Source of the DNA: Cryptomeria japonica | Lineage: Eukaryota > Streptophyta > Pinopsida > Cupressales > Cupressaceae | Assembly: GCF_030272615.1 (NCBI RefSeq) | Contig: NC_081409.1 | Span: 476,812,573-476,876,572 of the forward strand | Direction: 5' to 3' | Length of the DNA: 64,000 bases | Part shown: positions 56,105 through 64,000 of the stretch, piece after piece | Numbering within the stretch: position 1 is the stretch's first letter | Layout: the number at the start of each line of letters is the position of its first letter | Notes under the pieces: generated by a model | What the model was told of the DNA's origin: nothing | Databases searched by the model: none | What the model saw: the letters and a program-made list of their open reading frames with translations, nothing else | Program-made: the position numbers and the translations under genes

Positions 56105-57417
56105 GAGCCCTTGAAAGGTTGGATTAAAACTTTTGATCCACCCACCTCAACTGAAGCAATCAAGAAATCAAGGAGTATGGAGTTGGCTGCTCCTAAAACT
56201 AAATTTCAGTCCAAGCCTTTTCCTTTCCAAAAGGATAAAAAGAAGTTTTCAAATCAGACCAAGAAATTTCCCTCTCGGATGGAAGATGAGCTACGCCAAG
56301 AGCTCCAAAGGAAAAATTTGTGCTTTTCTTGCAGTGAACCTTGGGCCCCGGAACATAAGTGTCATGGGAAAGGCAATTTACATCAAATGGAGTCCTATTC
56401 AGCTGATGGATCAGATTCAGAAATCTCCGAACAGCAAACTGAAATTGAGGACAGCGAGTATGAAGAGGCTCCTAAAGAGCCTGAAAGTGAACAAGATGAT
56501 AGAGGTAAGGTTGCTCAACTCTCGAGCCTTCACAAGAATGAGTCCTTTAGAGTTAGGGGAGTGTTGGGAGAGCACCGTGTCATAGCTCTTATTGATACGG
56601 GAGCAACTCGTAACTTCATTGATGAAAGAATTGTTGCTAAGAGAGGGCTAGTGACCGAAGAAGTTGAAGGATTCAAAGTCATGGTAGCTGATGGCTCCAC
56701 CATATCATGCAATCGAATGATTTCCAACATGTCTTTGAAGTTGGGAAATCATGAGATTCGAGATGACTTCTTTGTGGTGCGCATAGGAGGGACTGATGAT
56801 GCAGTCCTTGGCATTCAGTGGCTAAGATCTCTTGGTGAGATCACTCTAAATGTGCAAACCATGGAATTGAAATTCATGTCCGATGGGAAGAGGGTAGTGT
56901 TGCGAGGAATGTCTAATGGTGGTCTCAGAATTGTATCACTGGAGAGGATGGAGCGGCACTGAAGAGGATGGAGCGGCTGATCCACCATGATCAAGTGGAA
57001 TGGGCAGCAGAGTGTTTGATAATGCCATCAAGTCCACTTGAAGACAAGGGAAGCTACTCTGCAGACATTCAAGCATTAATCACAAAAAAGAGTAAGGTTT
57101 TTGGGAATCTACCTCTTGGTAGACCTCCAAAGTGCATGATTATGCTATCTAATTCACTTGAAGAGAAAAGAAGTTATCCCGATGACATTCAAGCTTTGAT
57201 TACAAAAAGGAGTAAGGTGTTTGAAAATCCACCTCCTGGTAGACCTCCCGAGCGAGGTACTGAACACATCATTGAGTTAGAAGAAGGAACTAAGCCTTTT
57301 ATAACTACTCCTTCTCGGTACCCAAAGAAGCAGAAGGATGAGATTGAGAAGCTATTAAGGAGCTTCTTGACATGGGATACATTAGGCCAAGCAAGAGCCC
57401 TTTTGCTTCGGTTGTAG
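56105..57417 (+). pseudogene. gag-pro: gag end, zinc knuckle and protease of gypsy 3
   Basis: GWIKTFDPPTSTEAIKKSRS is the end of the capsid region. The knuckle CFSCSEPWAPEHKC follows, then an acidic linker. The protease has an intact active site, ALIDTGATRNFID, and the flap-end motif VLGIQWLRSLGEI. A TGA at about 56960 ends this frame. The linker to RT (56968-57417) contains a 120-bp (40-residue) tandem duplication around SYSADIQALITKKSKVF. A +1 frameshift near 57359 separates it from RT. Confidence 0.85.
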
Positions 57418-58778
57418 TTTTGGTTAAGAAGAAGGATGGGACCATGCGCATGTGCGTGGATTACCGAGCACTCAATCAGAAAACCATCAAAAATTGGTAC
57501 CCTATTTCGAGGATAGATGAGCTCATTGATGAGCTACATGGTGTTGTGTTCTTCTCAAAGATTGACCTCAGATTAGGCTACCATCAAATCAGAATGAGGG
57601 CATCAGATGTTGAGAAGACTGCTTTTCGATGCCACTTTGGGCATTTTGAATTTTTAGTCATGCCTTTTGGTTTGACCAATGCTCCTGCCACATTCCAGTC
57701 TTGCATGAATAAGATCTTCCAGAAGCAGTTAAGGAAGTTTGTGCTCATATTTTTTGATGACATCCTCATCTTCAGCAAGTCTTGGAAGGAGCACTTGCAA
57801 CACTTGGATGAAGTGCTCAGTATACTGGAATCCGAATCCTTGTTTGCTAACGAGTCCAAATGTGAATTTGGGATGAAAGAACTACTCTATCTTGGTCACA
57901 TTATCAGTGCAGAGGGTGTGAAGGTTGATCCTGAAAAGATAAGGGCTATCATTGATTGGCCTCCACCTGAAAACATAGCACATTTGAAGGGATTTTTGGG
58001 TCTATGTGGTTTCTATCGGAGGTTTGTGAAGGGTTACTCTCAGTTGGCTGCCCCCCTCATGGATCTCACTAGAAAAGGAGCCTTTGAATGGTCAGAAAAG
58101 GCACAAGCGGTGTTTGATCAGTTTAAGGAGATTATGAGCTCGTGCCCTGTTTTGGTTTTAACGGATTTCACCAAGCCCTTCGAGCTACAATGTGATGCAT
58201 CAGGAGATGGTGTTGGTGCAGTTCTCATGCAAGACAAGCATCCTATTGCCTTTGAAAGCAAGAAGTTGAGAGGAGCTGGAAGGTTATATTACACATATGA
58301 CAAAGAAATGCTTGCCATAATGCATGCTCTTGTGAAGTTTAGGCAGTATCTCATGGAGAGTAAGTTTGTTGTTAAGACTGATCATAACAGTCTTAAGCAC
58401 TTCATGCACCAGAGGGACTTGAATGACACCAAATGGGTGAGTAAGCTACAGGCTTACGACTTTGACATTGAGTGTGTCAAGGGGAGGAATATCATTGTGG
58501 CCGATGCTTTGTCTCGAAGACCCTACTTGAGCTCTTTGTGTGAGCTTACTGCAAATTGGAGGGACTTGTTGCTTGCTGATTATGCCAAAAATCAGTTTGC
58601 AACCAGCATCATTGAGGGTACTTTTCATGATGAAAAGTACAAATTGGTTGGTGAGTTGATTTTATACAAGGGAAGGATCTTCATTGTGCCTGAATCTAAG
58701 CTCAAGGAGAAGATTTTGCAGACCTTCCATGACATTCCTCTTGCTGGTCACCAAGGTTATTTCAAGACATACAGGTAG
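57360..58778 (+). pseudogene. pol: RT and RNase H of gypsy 3 (best-preserved pol segment)
   Basis: A 468-codon open frame begins within ELLDMGYIRPSKSPFAS; the first ATG is internal and arises only from the upstream frameshift. RT motifs are [32 protein letters not shown] and the catalytic FFDDILIFSK, with both Asp kept. The connection is LYLGHIISAEGVKVDPEKIR. RNase H has LQCDASGDGVGAVLMQ, KEMLAIMHAL and KTDHNSLKHFM, so its catalytic residues are kept. The integrase N-terminus starts (HDIPLAGHQGYFKTYR) and then hits TAG at 58776. Catalytic residues are present, but expression as a polyprotein is impossible. Confidence 0.88.
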
Positions 58779-59547
58779 GATCCGAGAAAGATTTTCTTGG
58801 AAAGGATTGAAAAATGATGTCTTGAGCTACATCAAGGAGTGTCATACATGCCAAAAGAACAAGGATGAGAATACTTTACTGGCTGGTTTGTTACAACCTT
58901 TGCCCATTCCCAGTCAGAAATGGGAAAGTATATCCATTTATTTCATCACAAGGTTGCCACGGGCCATGGGGAAGGATTGTATATATGTTGTGGTGGACAT
59001 ATTGACCAAGTTTGCTCACTTTTTTGCCATCACCAGCTCATTTACAGCAGCTCAAGTTGCTGATGTGTTCTTTCCAGAGGTGTTCAGATTGCATGGATTG
59101 TCGAAGAACATTGTAAGTGATGGGGACAGCAAGTTCCTAAGTACCTTTTGGTAGGAGATCTTCGGATTATGTGGTACTGTGCTCACTCCAAGCACAAGTT
59201 ATCACGCACAGACTGATGGGCAAACTGAAATTGTGAATAAGTGGTTGGAAGGCTATCTCAAAAATTATGTCTAGAAGCAGCAGAACGCTTGAGTGAGATG
59301 GCTTCACCTAGGGGAGTGTTGTTACAACTCCTATCACATGTCCATCAGAATGTCACCATTCATGGCACTATATGGTTATGAAGCTCCTAGCTTCGCTGAT
59401 TTGATATTTGGTGATAGCAAAACCGCTCAAGCGAAGGATATGATGCAGCAGAGTCAGGATATTTTAAAGTCTTTGAGGGACAATCTCCAGCATGCACAGA
59501 ATCAGCAGAAGTTGTATGCTGATCAGCAGCAGATTAAGCGCACCTTT
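58779..59547 (+). pseudogene. Integrase of gypsy 3 (broken, truncated by insertion)
   Basis: Continues in another frame: RIRERFSWKGLKNDVLSYIK, CHTCQKNKDENTL. In the core the first catalytic Asp is Tyr (SIYFITRLP), and the second is kept in IVSDGDSKF. A TAG (59152-59154) follows FW; TDGQTE is kept; two more stops occur near 59270. It ends at ADQQQIKRTF, where the LTR of the composite element begins. Confidence 0.85.
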
Positions 59548-59941
59548 TGTTAAGTTTATGGTGCTCGATTTTCCACGGGCAATGACTCAATCATTGTTGC
59601 CCTCCCAACCATAGATGATAAATGCTTATCATCTCCCCCAAGCACTGCTTATACTCCATAAATCAGATTGTGTTATATCTTCTTGAGAGAGAAAGATGCA
59701 TTCTTCCTTTATACCAATTAGAGGTGCCTCTTCACCAAGGGACACCACTCTTCCAAGATGGCCCCAATAATTATATATTATCACAAATATTATATTATTA
59801 CAATAAATATAATTATATTATATTATCACAATATAATATAATTGTCACAATAATAATATAATAATTATATTATCAATATAATTACTATATTATCAATAAT
59901 TATCAATATAATTATTATATCACAATAATTATATTATCACA
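59548..59941 (-). repeat. 3' LTR of the composite element
   Basis: The plus strand reads TGTTAAGTTTATGG…TATCACA. Most of its U3 is a run of AATAATATAATTATTATAT-like simple sequence. It is near-identical to 62939-63340 apart from small indels. Confidence 0.88.
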
Positions 59942-60099
59942 ACCTTTATGTTGTCTATGTCGGCCTGAAGGAATCACTCCCTCTTAGCCGATTAGGCCGA
60001 TTAGGCCACTTACATATTTGTCTTCCTCAAGCTGGAATTTATGACCAACGTTGTCAATCTTCAACACTCCCTCTCAGCTAGGGAGGATACTTCCAGCTA

Positions 60100-60465
60100 C
60101 ACAAGACATATCACCTCATCGTGATGACAACCACACAATGACTATACTCATGAGCAAGAAGAAAGCTTATCACCTCATTGTGATATCACATCACCTCGTC
60201 GTGATGTTTGACCACAATGGCTACATACATATGTGGAAAGGAAAGATATCACCTCACGTGATATCAACCATTATGGCTTATCCATAGATATCACTTCACG
60301 TAATATCCATCATTATGGTTTATTCATAGATATCACCTCACGTGATATCAACCATTATGGCATATCCATAGACATCACCTCATGTGATATCCACCATTAT
60401 GGTTTATCCATAGATATCACCTCACGTGATATCAACCATTATTGTGAGATCGTCACCTCACAATG
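60100..60465. repeat. 42-bp palindromic minisatellite
   Basis: Five units begin at 60245, 60287, 60329, 60371 and 60413, with degenerate copies from about 60100. Most contain the inverted arms GATATCAC and GTGATATC separated by CTCAC. They lie just inside the 3' LTR of the composite element. The 77-codon plus-strand frame (DITSRDINHYGLSI repeated) is a by-product. Confidence 0.88.
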
Positions 60466-60719
60466 ATATTCACCATGGCTCATCCAGAGGTTAAACACAC
60501 AAGTACAAAAAGAAAAATCATCACAGACTCTCTCACGTGATGTTGTCATGGCATCACACACGACATCCTCCATGAACAATATCAGAGGGTGGAGATAAGG
60601 GCTTTCACCTCAAGTCTCTCTCAAAGAGAAATGCATTAAGGTACAATATAGTAGATTAATGATGTTCAGACTCTATCTCAACTAGGGCTTCATTCTCCAC
60701 CATACCAAGCTTGTCTCGA
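60466..60719 (-). other. Sequence between minisatellite and copia pol end; no gene recognised
   Basis: A short stretch corresponding to the 3' end of a copia internal region. No domain is seen. Confidence 0.4.
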
Positions 60720-60905
60720 AAGTACACAAACTTTTATCCTAGAGAGAGGCTTGGTGATTATGTCTGTTGTCTGTTCATCAGTGCTAATGTATCTCAACTG
60801 AATAGCATTCCTTTCCACCATGTCTCTAACATAGTGATACTTGATCTCCACATGTTTTGACCTATCATGAAATGCAAGGTTGGAGTCTGCATCACTCCAA
60901 GCTCA
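60720..60905 (-). pseudogene. C-terminal end of Ty1/copia RNase H
   Basis: The minus strand reads FHDRSKHVEIKYHYVRDMVE, RYISTDEQ and ITKPLSR, the invariant end of copia pol (HxRTKHIE-x-YHFIR … DEQ-ADI-TKPL). One residue is lost after DEQ, then a frameshift. It shows that the composite element derives from a copia family and shares its orientation. Confidence 0.85.
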
Positions 60906-61445
60906 CCAAGTATCATGAAACTCCATCCCATGAATCATAGTCCTCCGACTGCTATAATTTCTTGATCACTAGAGAAACCATCTTGACATGGTCTACTCCC
61001 TCTAAACCAATATGACCAAGATCCTTGGAGTCAACTGAAGCAGATCCTTAAGTTGCTCCCTCTGTAGCTGAAAAAGTCAAGCTCCCTCTGAAGCTCTAAG
61101 TACATGCATCAACCTCTTGACCTCCGCGTCCAAGGTTGCCTCCGATGAATTTGCCAAACTCCCTCTAAATGTTAATTCCTCCTCTTCGAAGAAACTTCTT
61201 CAGCAACCAACTCAATCTCATTGCAGCAATTATCAAGGTCTTCCTTCCTTGAATGCAATCTCCATCCTGAAAGCATTTAGAGAGATTAATAATGGTCCAA
61301 GACTATCTCGAAGGGAAATATCAATGCTGGAATCATACATGGTTTGCTTTAGCATGAATTAATAACTATACGAAAAATTCATGAACATTATTCAACCATG
61401 AAAACTTATCTCTTATTTGATGGATCTCAATGGCTGAACTGTGTG
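60906..61445 (-). other. Unassigned internal sequence of the composite element
   Basis: Broken minus-strand frames contain Glu/Lys/Leu-rich stretches (for example EVKRLMHVLRASEG and QREQLKDLLQL) that could be coiled-coil, perhaps continuing the gene fragment at 61446-61780. Not identified. Confidence 0.3.
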
Positions 61446-61780
61446 TTACTCCGTCAGTACTTCCTTGACCACAAGAATGGGAACTAGTGCACTTGAGAGC
61501 CCATTCAATAAATCTTTGTACCTTTGCAGCAGCCTCAACACCTCATCACCATTGCACTTTTGAAGGCGCTCTTGCAACTTTTGGGCCATGAGGGTGACTA
61601 CGTCTGCCAAGCTCATCGTACAATTCCGGCAAGCTACAAGCTTCTGTTGGGTACTTAAAAACCAGATAGAATCCAGAGCGATATACAAGGCATCATTCAA
61701 CCTCAGGGTGTCTGCTAAAGGAACTTGACTTTCTGTAAGAGCCCAATCATATGAACATACGACACTCTCAACAATCGGCC
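61446..61780 (-). pseudogene. Unidentified captured coding segment (about 110 residues)
   Basis: An open minus-strand frame from about 61780 to the stop at 61446. Motifs are SYDWALTESQVPLADTLRLN, ALDSIWFLSTQQKLVACRNC and LMAQKLQERLQKCNGDEVLR. It is amphipathic helical in character and shows no retrotransposon motif. By position between the RPB2 fragment and the copia tail, and by its well-kept codon pattern, it is probably a third captured host exon set. I do not recognise the gene. An adjacent frame at about 61790-61850 (RYIYESPPNVLKSFWQDKAM) also looks protein-like. Confidence 0.5.
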
Positions 61781-61886
61781 TAGCATGGCTTTATCTTGCC
61801 AGAAAGACTTAAGAACATTTGGTGGTGATTCATATATGTATCGCCCTCTTGAACTGAACAATGTCTACTTTGTTCTTGCAGTCTCA

Positions 61887-62211
61887 CTCTTTCAGAAAAT
61901 GAGCGGCTCGATGTGCTATAATCATGCTCCATCTCTCCAAAACGTAAACCTCCATCACGAAAGCGTCCTTTTGTTGGCTATTGAGTAAGAATTTGAAAAG
62001 GTCCACGGCCACGAGAATGGATCTTGACATTCACCATATGCTTTAAATGTTGGTAATATGTAGGACCTAGAAAAGTCATCGCACTCAACTTTCTACCAGT
62101 GTGTCCATTATACATTGTCTCAAAACCTCTCATCTGGTATCCATATTTATGAAGTGCCTTGTTGATGTTGTCAATAGTGACATCAGTGAAAGGTGTTGCA
62201 TCTCCTTCTTT
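61887..62211 (-). pseudogene. RPB2: RPB2 fragment (second-largest subunit of RNA polymerase II)
   Basis: Minus strand: [67 protein letters not shown]. After a TAG (about 61982), RFRDGGLRFGEMEHD follows, then (after a small deletion) AHRAAHFLKE. This matches the hybrid-binding domain of RPB2 (family: [58 protein letters not shown]). It is only about 110 of roughly 1200 residues, with no start and with stops, so it cannot make a subunit. No intron is visible, which suggests capture through RNA. It follows the EBS-like segment in the same frame. Confidence 0.9.
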
Positions 62212-62681
62212 GCACAATTCGCACTACACCATCAAATCATCGGGGTTGTACGGCATTTTACACTTGCAGTATACGACCACCTTGTCGAGAGTAAAAGCGT
62301 CGGTGGCGGCCTTGTACTTGAAGCAACAGAAATAATCTTCCGCGCCCACGCTGTCAAGTTTTGTGTAATTCTTGAAAGAATGAACGACCCTTCGATGGTG
62401 TCAACAACCTGCGTATCATAATGGTCGGACAAGAAGAGCTCCTTCACACCGTGAAATGGCCGTCGATCACCGATAGATTCCTCCGGCCTGAAATACCATC
62501 GCACACGAACCCTAACATGACCGTTGCTATGCGCTTTGCTTTCAATCTTCTCCACTTGCGCTACGTATGGGGTGTTATCCGGATTCTGAGCGCGCATGAG
62601 CATGGTATCTCCCACTTCGACGAACTTGCCATTTCCCTTGATAGTCCAATAATCCAAAACTTCCTTTTTAGCCTTCGTCAT
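62212..62681 (-). pseudogene. EBS/SHL-type BAH-PHD protein fragment
   Basis: ATG at 62681 (MTKAKKEVLDYW). The BAH domain then reads VGDTMLMRAQNPDNTPYVAQ, VEKIESKAHSNG, VRWYFRPEESIGDRRPFHG and [18 protein letters not shown]. After a roughly 7-nt deletion and frameshift near 62391 it continues [43 protein letters not shown] is followed by TAG, then CELCKE, the first zinc-binding Cys residues of the PHD finger. Plant EBS/SHL proteins read histone H3 marks through BAH and PHD and repress flowering genes. Only the first two-thirds are present, with a native start codon and some 5' UTR and no visible introns. The fragment cannot give a complete reader; a truncated BAH protein would have been possible before the frameshift. 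Confidence 0.9.
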
Positions 62682-62926
62682 TGTTGCGATTCGGACGTGG
62701 GACCTCAAAAAGAAAAAACAATATAATGAAGTTCTCCAGCTAATTCTACGTGTAGTTGTTTCAAGTGAGTAGATATGCTACTACGTGATTTCCATGCTAC
62801 GGCGACCAGGCTGAATTCTTGTCTGATGTCTATATCAAGATGGTCAATTTCCTTTAATGATTGATTCTTTGTTCTCTTCCGTTAGATGTTGCTACTGTAT
62901 CAGGGCCTTTCCCGGGTTTCGTACCC
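62682..62926 (-). other. Leader of the composite element
   Basis: Between PBS and the captured ATG. The part nearest the ATG may be 5' UTR of the captured EBS/SHL mRNA. No gag start was found. Confidence 0.5.
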
Positions 62927-62938
62927 GCTTTGATACCA
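62927..62938 (-). promoter_or_regulatory. Primer binding site (initiator-Met tRNA type) of the composite element
   Basis: The minus strand reads TGGTATCAAAGC directly after the 5' LTR. It is close to the plant iMet-type consensus TGGTATCAGAGC and fixes the orientation of the element. Confidence 0.85.
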
Positions 62939-63340
62939 TGTTAAGTTTATGGTGCTCGATTTTCCACGAGCAATGACTCAATCATTGTTGCCCTCCCAAC
63001 CATAGATGATAAATGCTTATCATCTCCCCCGAGCACTACTTATACTCCATAAATCAGATTGTGTGTTATATCTCTTGAGAGAGGAAGATGCATTTTTCCT
63101 TTATACCAATCAGAGGTGCCTCTTCACCAAGGGACACCACTCTTCCAAAATGGCCACAATAATTATATATTATCACAAATATTATAGTATTACAATAAAT
63201 ATAATTATATTATATTATCACAATATAATATAATTATTCCAATATTATCACAATAATAATATAATAATTATATTATCAATATAATTACTATATTATCAAT
63301 AATTATCAATATAATTATTATATCACAATAATTATATTAT
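62939..63340 (-). repeat. 5' LTR of the composite element
   Basis: Matches 59548-59941. Its outer end lacks the terminal CACA present in the left copy and abuts unrelated GC-rich sequence beginning TGTTAATATT, so its boundary was changed by deletion or by another insertion. Confidence 0.85.
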
Positions 63341-64000
63341 TGTTAATATTATTTCAGGATTGCTCCTAGGCGGCATTTTGGTCAAGTGGCAGCGACTTCT
63401 TTTGATTTTCCGCCCGTTTTCCCGTTCGTCAGCATGCATGCCAAGTGGTGTCTCGGCATTGTCCTGAGTTGCTCGCTTTTCTCGCTCAAAGTTGAGAGAA
63501 CGCGGAGCTGCCGCGTGGCTCAAGTCTTTTCCTCGGTGTATGCTTCTCGGCCCCACCATCCATTGTGTAAAGGTGGTGACACTTGGTGTCCCCGAGTTGC
63601 ACGATCCGGTTCTCTTTTCGCGCTCGACTTCGGGTCTCCCCCGAGTCACCGCGTGTCTTCCATGGTGGTTCGTGAACCAGAATGCGGTTTGCATCGTGAT
63701 TTTCATGTTGGGCAGGTGCAGGGGTCGCCATGACGCGATTGGGATAACAACTTCGAAGGCCATTTCGCTGGGCAACGTCCGCAGAGTGCCACACTAGGAG
63801 TTTCCTGTCAGAAGCGGTTGCTAGGATGTGGCTAATGCTGCGTACTGTTGGTTAAGAGTCGGGGGCTCTATATATGCTTTCTTTTTCCTGCTTTTAGGGG
63901 GTTCAGACTTTAGAGAGATTTTTAGACTTTGGCTCATTGAAGAGGCCTTTATGTTAATTAAATTTGGTGAATGATAGACATGTCAGATTGTGCCTATGGC
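63341..64000 (+). other. GC-rich flank with a TATA box; possible start of another LTR
   Basis: Composition changes abruptly from AT-rich LTR to GC-rich sequence. It starts with TG (TGTTAATATTATTTCAGG) and carries CTCTATATATGC (TATA at 63869-63876) about 530 bp in, as an LTR U3 would. Open frames on both strands (100-150 codons) follow from GC content and show no domain. The other end lies outside the window. Alternatively, it is a host promoter. Confidence 0.4.
63869..63876 (+). promoter_or_regulatory. TATA-box-like sequence
   Basis: TATATATG after a GGGGGCTC run, followed by a T/C-rich stretch. It could be the promoter of an LTR or of a gene to the right. Confidence 0.4.

Larger units (their letters stand above)
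56068..59547 (+). mobile_element. Gypsy element 3, both ends missing
   Basis: The coding order gag end, knuckle, protease, RT, RNase H, integrase is preserved, but the 5' LTR and start of gag are missing on the left. On the right the composite retrotransposon interrupts integrase after ADQQQIKRTF. It is a different lineage from gypsy A and 2, judged by its knuckle and RT sequence. Confidence 0.85.
59548..63340 (-). mobile_element. Composite LTR retrotransposon carrying host gene fragments
   Basis: Direct repeats 59548-59941 (394 bp) and 62939-63340 (402 bp) are LTRs. On the minus strand the right one ends …AAACTTAACA, immediately followed by the PBS TGGTATCAAAGC. Internal content on the minus strand, in order: leader, EBS/SHL-like BAH-PHD fragment, RPB2 fragment, unidentified helical segment, end of copia RNase H, and a 42-bp minisatellite. 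Gag, protease, RT and integrase are missing. It is inserted in gypsy 3; CCTTT lies left of it, but the right target duplication is obscured by the adjoining sequence. Such gene-carrying elements are known in plants (maize Bs1 is the classic case). Confidence 0.85.

Noticed and set aside
60245-60454. Regular 42-bp repeats resembling a CRISPR array
   Set aside because: Units abut each other without unique spacers, in a plant retrotransposon. It is a minisatellite.
63332-63797. Overlapping 100-150-codon frames on both strands at the right end
   Set aside because: GC-rich sequence has few stop codons; none of the frames shows a domain or consistent start.

Overview
The window looks like a piece of a very large, repeat-rich plant nuclear genome, most likely a gymnosperm (inference). 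It has canonical plant splice sites, plant Ty3/gypsy and Ty1/copia retrotransposons with LTRs up to about 5 kb, hAT transposons, and almost no host coding sequence. All lineage statements rest on reading the sequence; no database search was run.

The only host gene I can support is on the minus strand. A 96-bp exon at 42678-42773 and a terminal exon at 2359-2649 encode adjacent parts of a plant C2 domain (CAR/GAP-type, calcium-dependent phospholipid binding). They join in phase 0 with canonical GT/AG sites. If they belong together, the intron between them is 40,028 bp, and everything from 2650 to 42677 is intron. The N-terminal exons are not visible and would lie to the right.

Layout inside that intron: (1) 6774-23159 is an old gypsy element A with giant LTRs. 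An 859-bp hAT-type MITE sits in its 5' LTR, a full-length decayed hAT transposon in its RNase H domain, and a 2.26-kb insertion in its 3' LTR. (2) 26583-36648 holds a 603-bp tandem duplication. Its second copy was split by element B (27296-35178) and by a solo LTR (35243-36205); the undisturbed first copy preserves both empty sites. Element B is young: its LTRs differ by about nine substitutions plus one 31-bp unit. It carries one uninterrupted 1147-residue Gag/protease-like ORF and no reverse transcriptase or integrase. (3) 36720-38551 is a second hAT transposase relic.

Right of the upstream exon the sequence is wall-to-wall elements: a deleted gypsy relic (44096-45825), a copia-type LTR with a decayed non-pol coding region (45826-51150), gypsy 2 (51151-about 56067), and gypsy 3 (56068-59547). 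Gypsy 3 is interrupted by a composite LTR retrotransposon (59548-63340). A GC-rich stretch that may be another LTR follows (63341-64000).

The most exciting object is the composite element on the minus strand at 59548-63340. Between its LTRs, after an initiator-Met-type primer binding site, it carries fragments of at least two host genes in its own orientation. The first is the start codon, BAH domain and first PHD cysteines of an EBS/SHL-type chromatin reader. It is fused in frame to the second, a piece of RPB2, the second-largest subunit of RNA polymerase II. An unidentified helical coding segment and the end of a copia RNase H follow. This is gene transduplication by a retrotransposon. Now decayed, it is best read as a fossil of exon shuffling.
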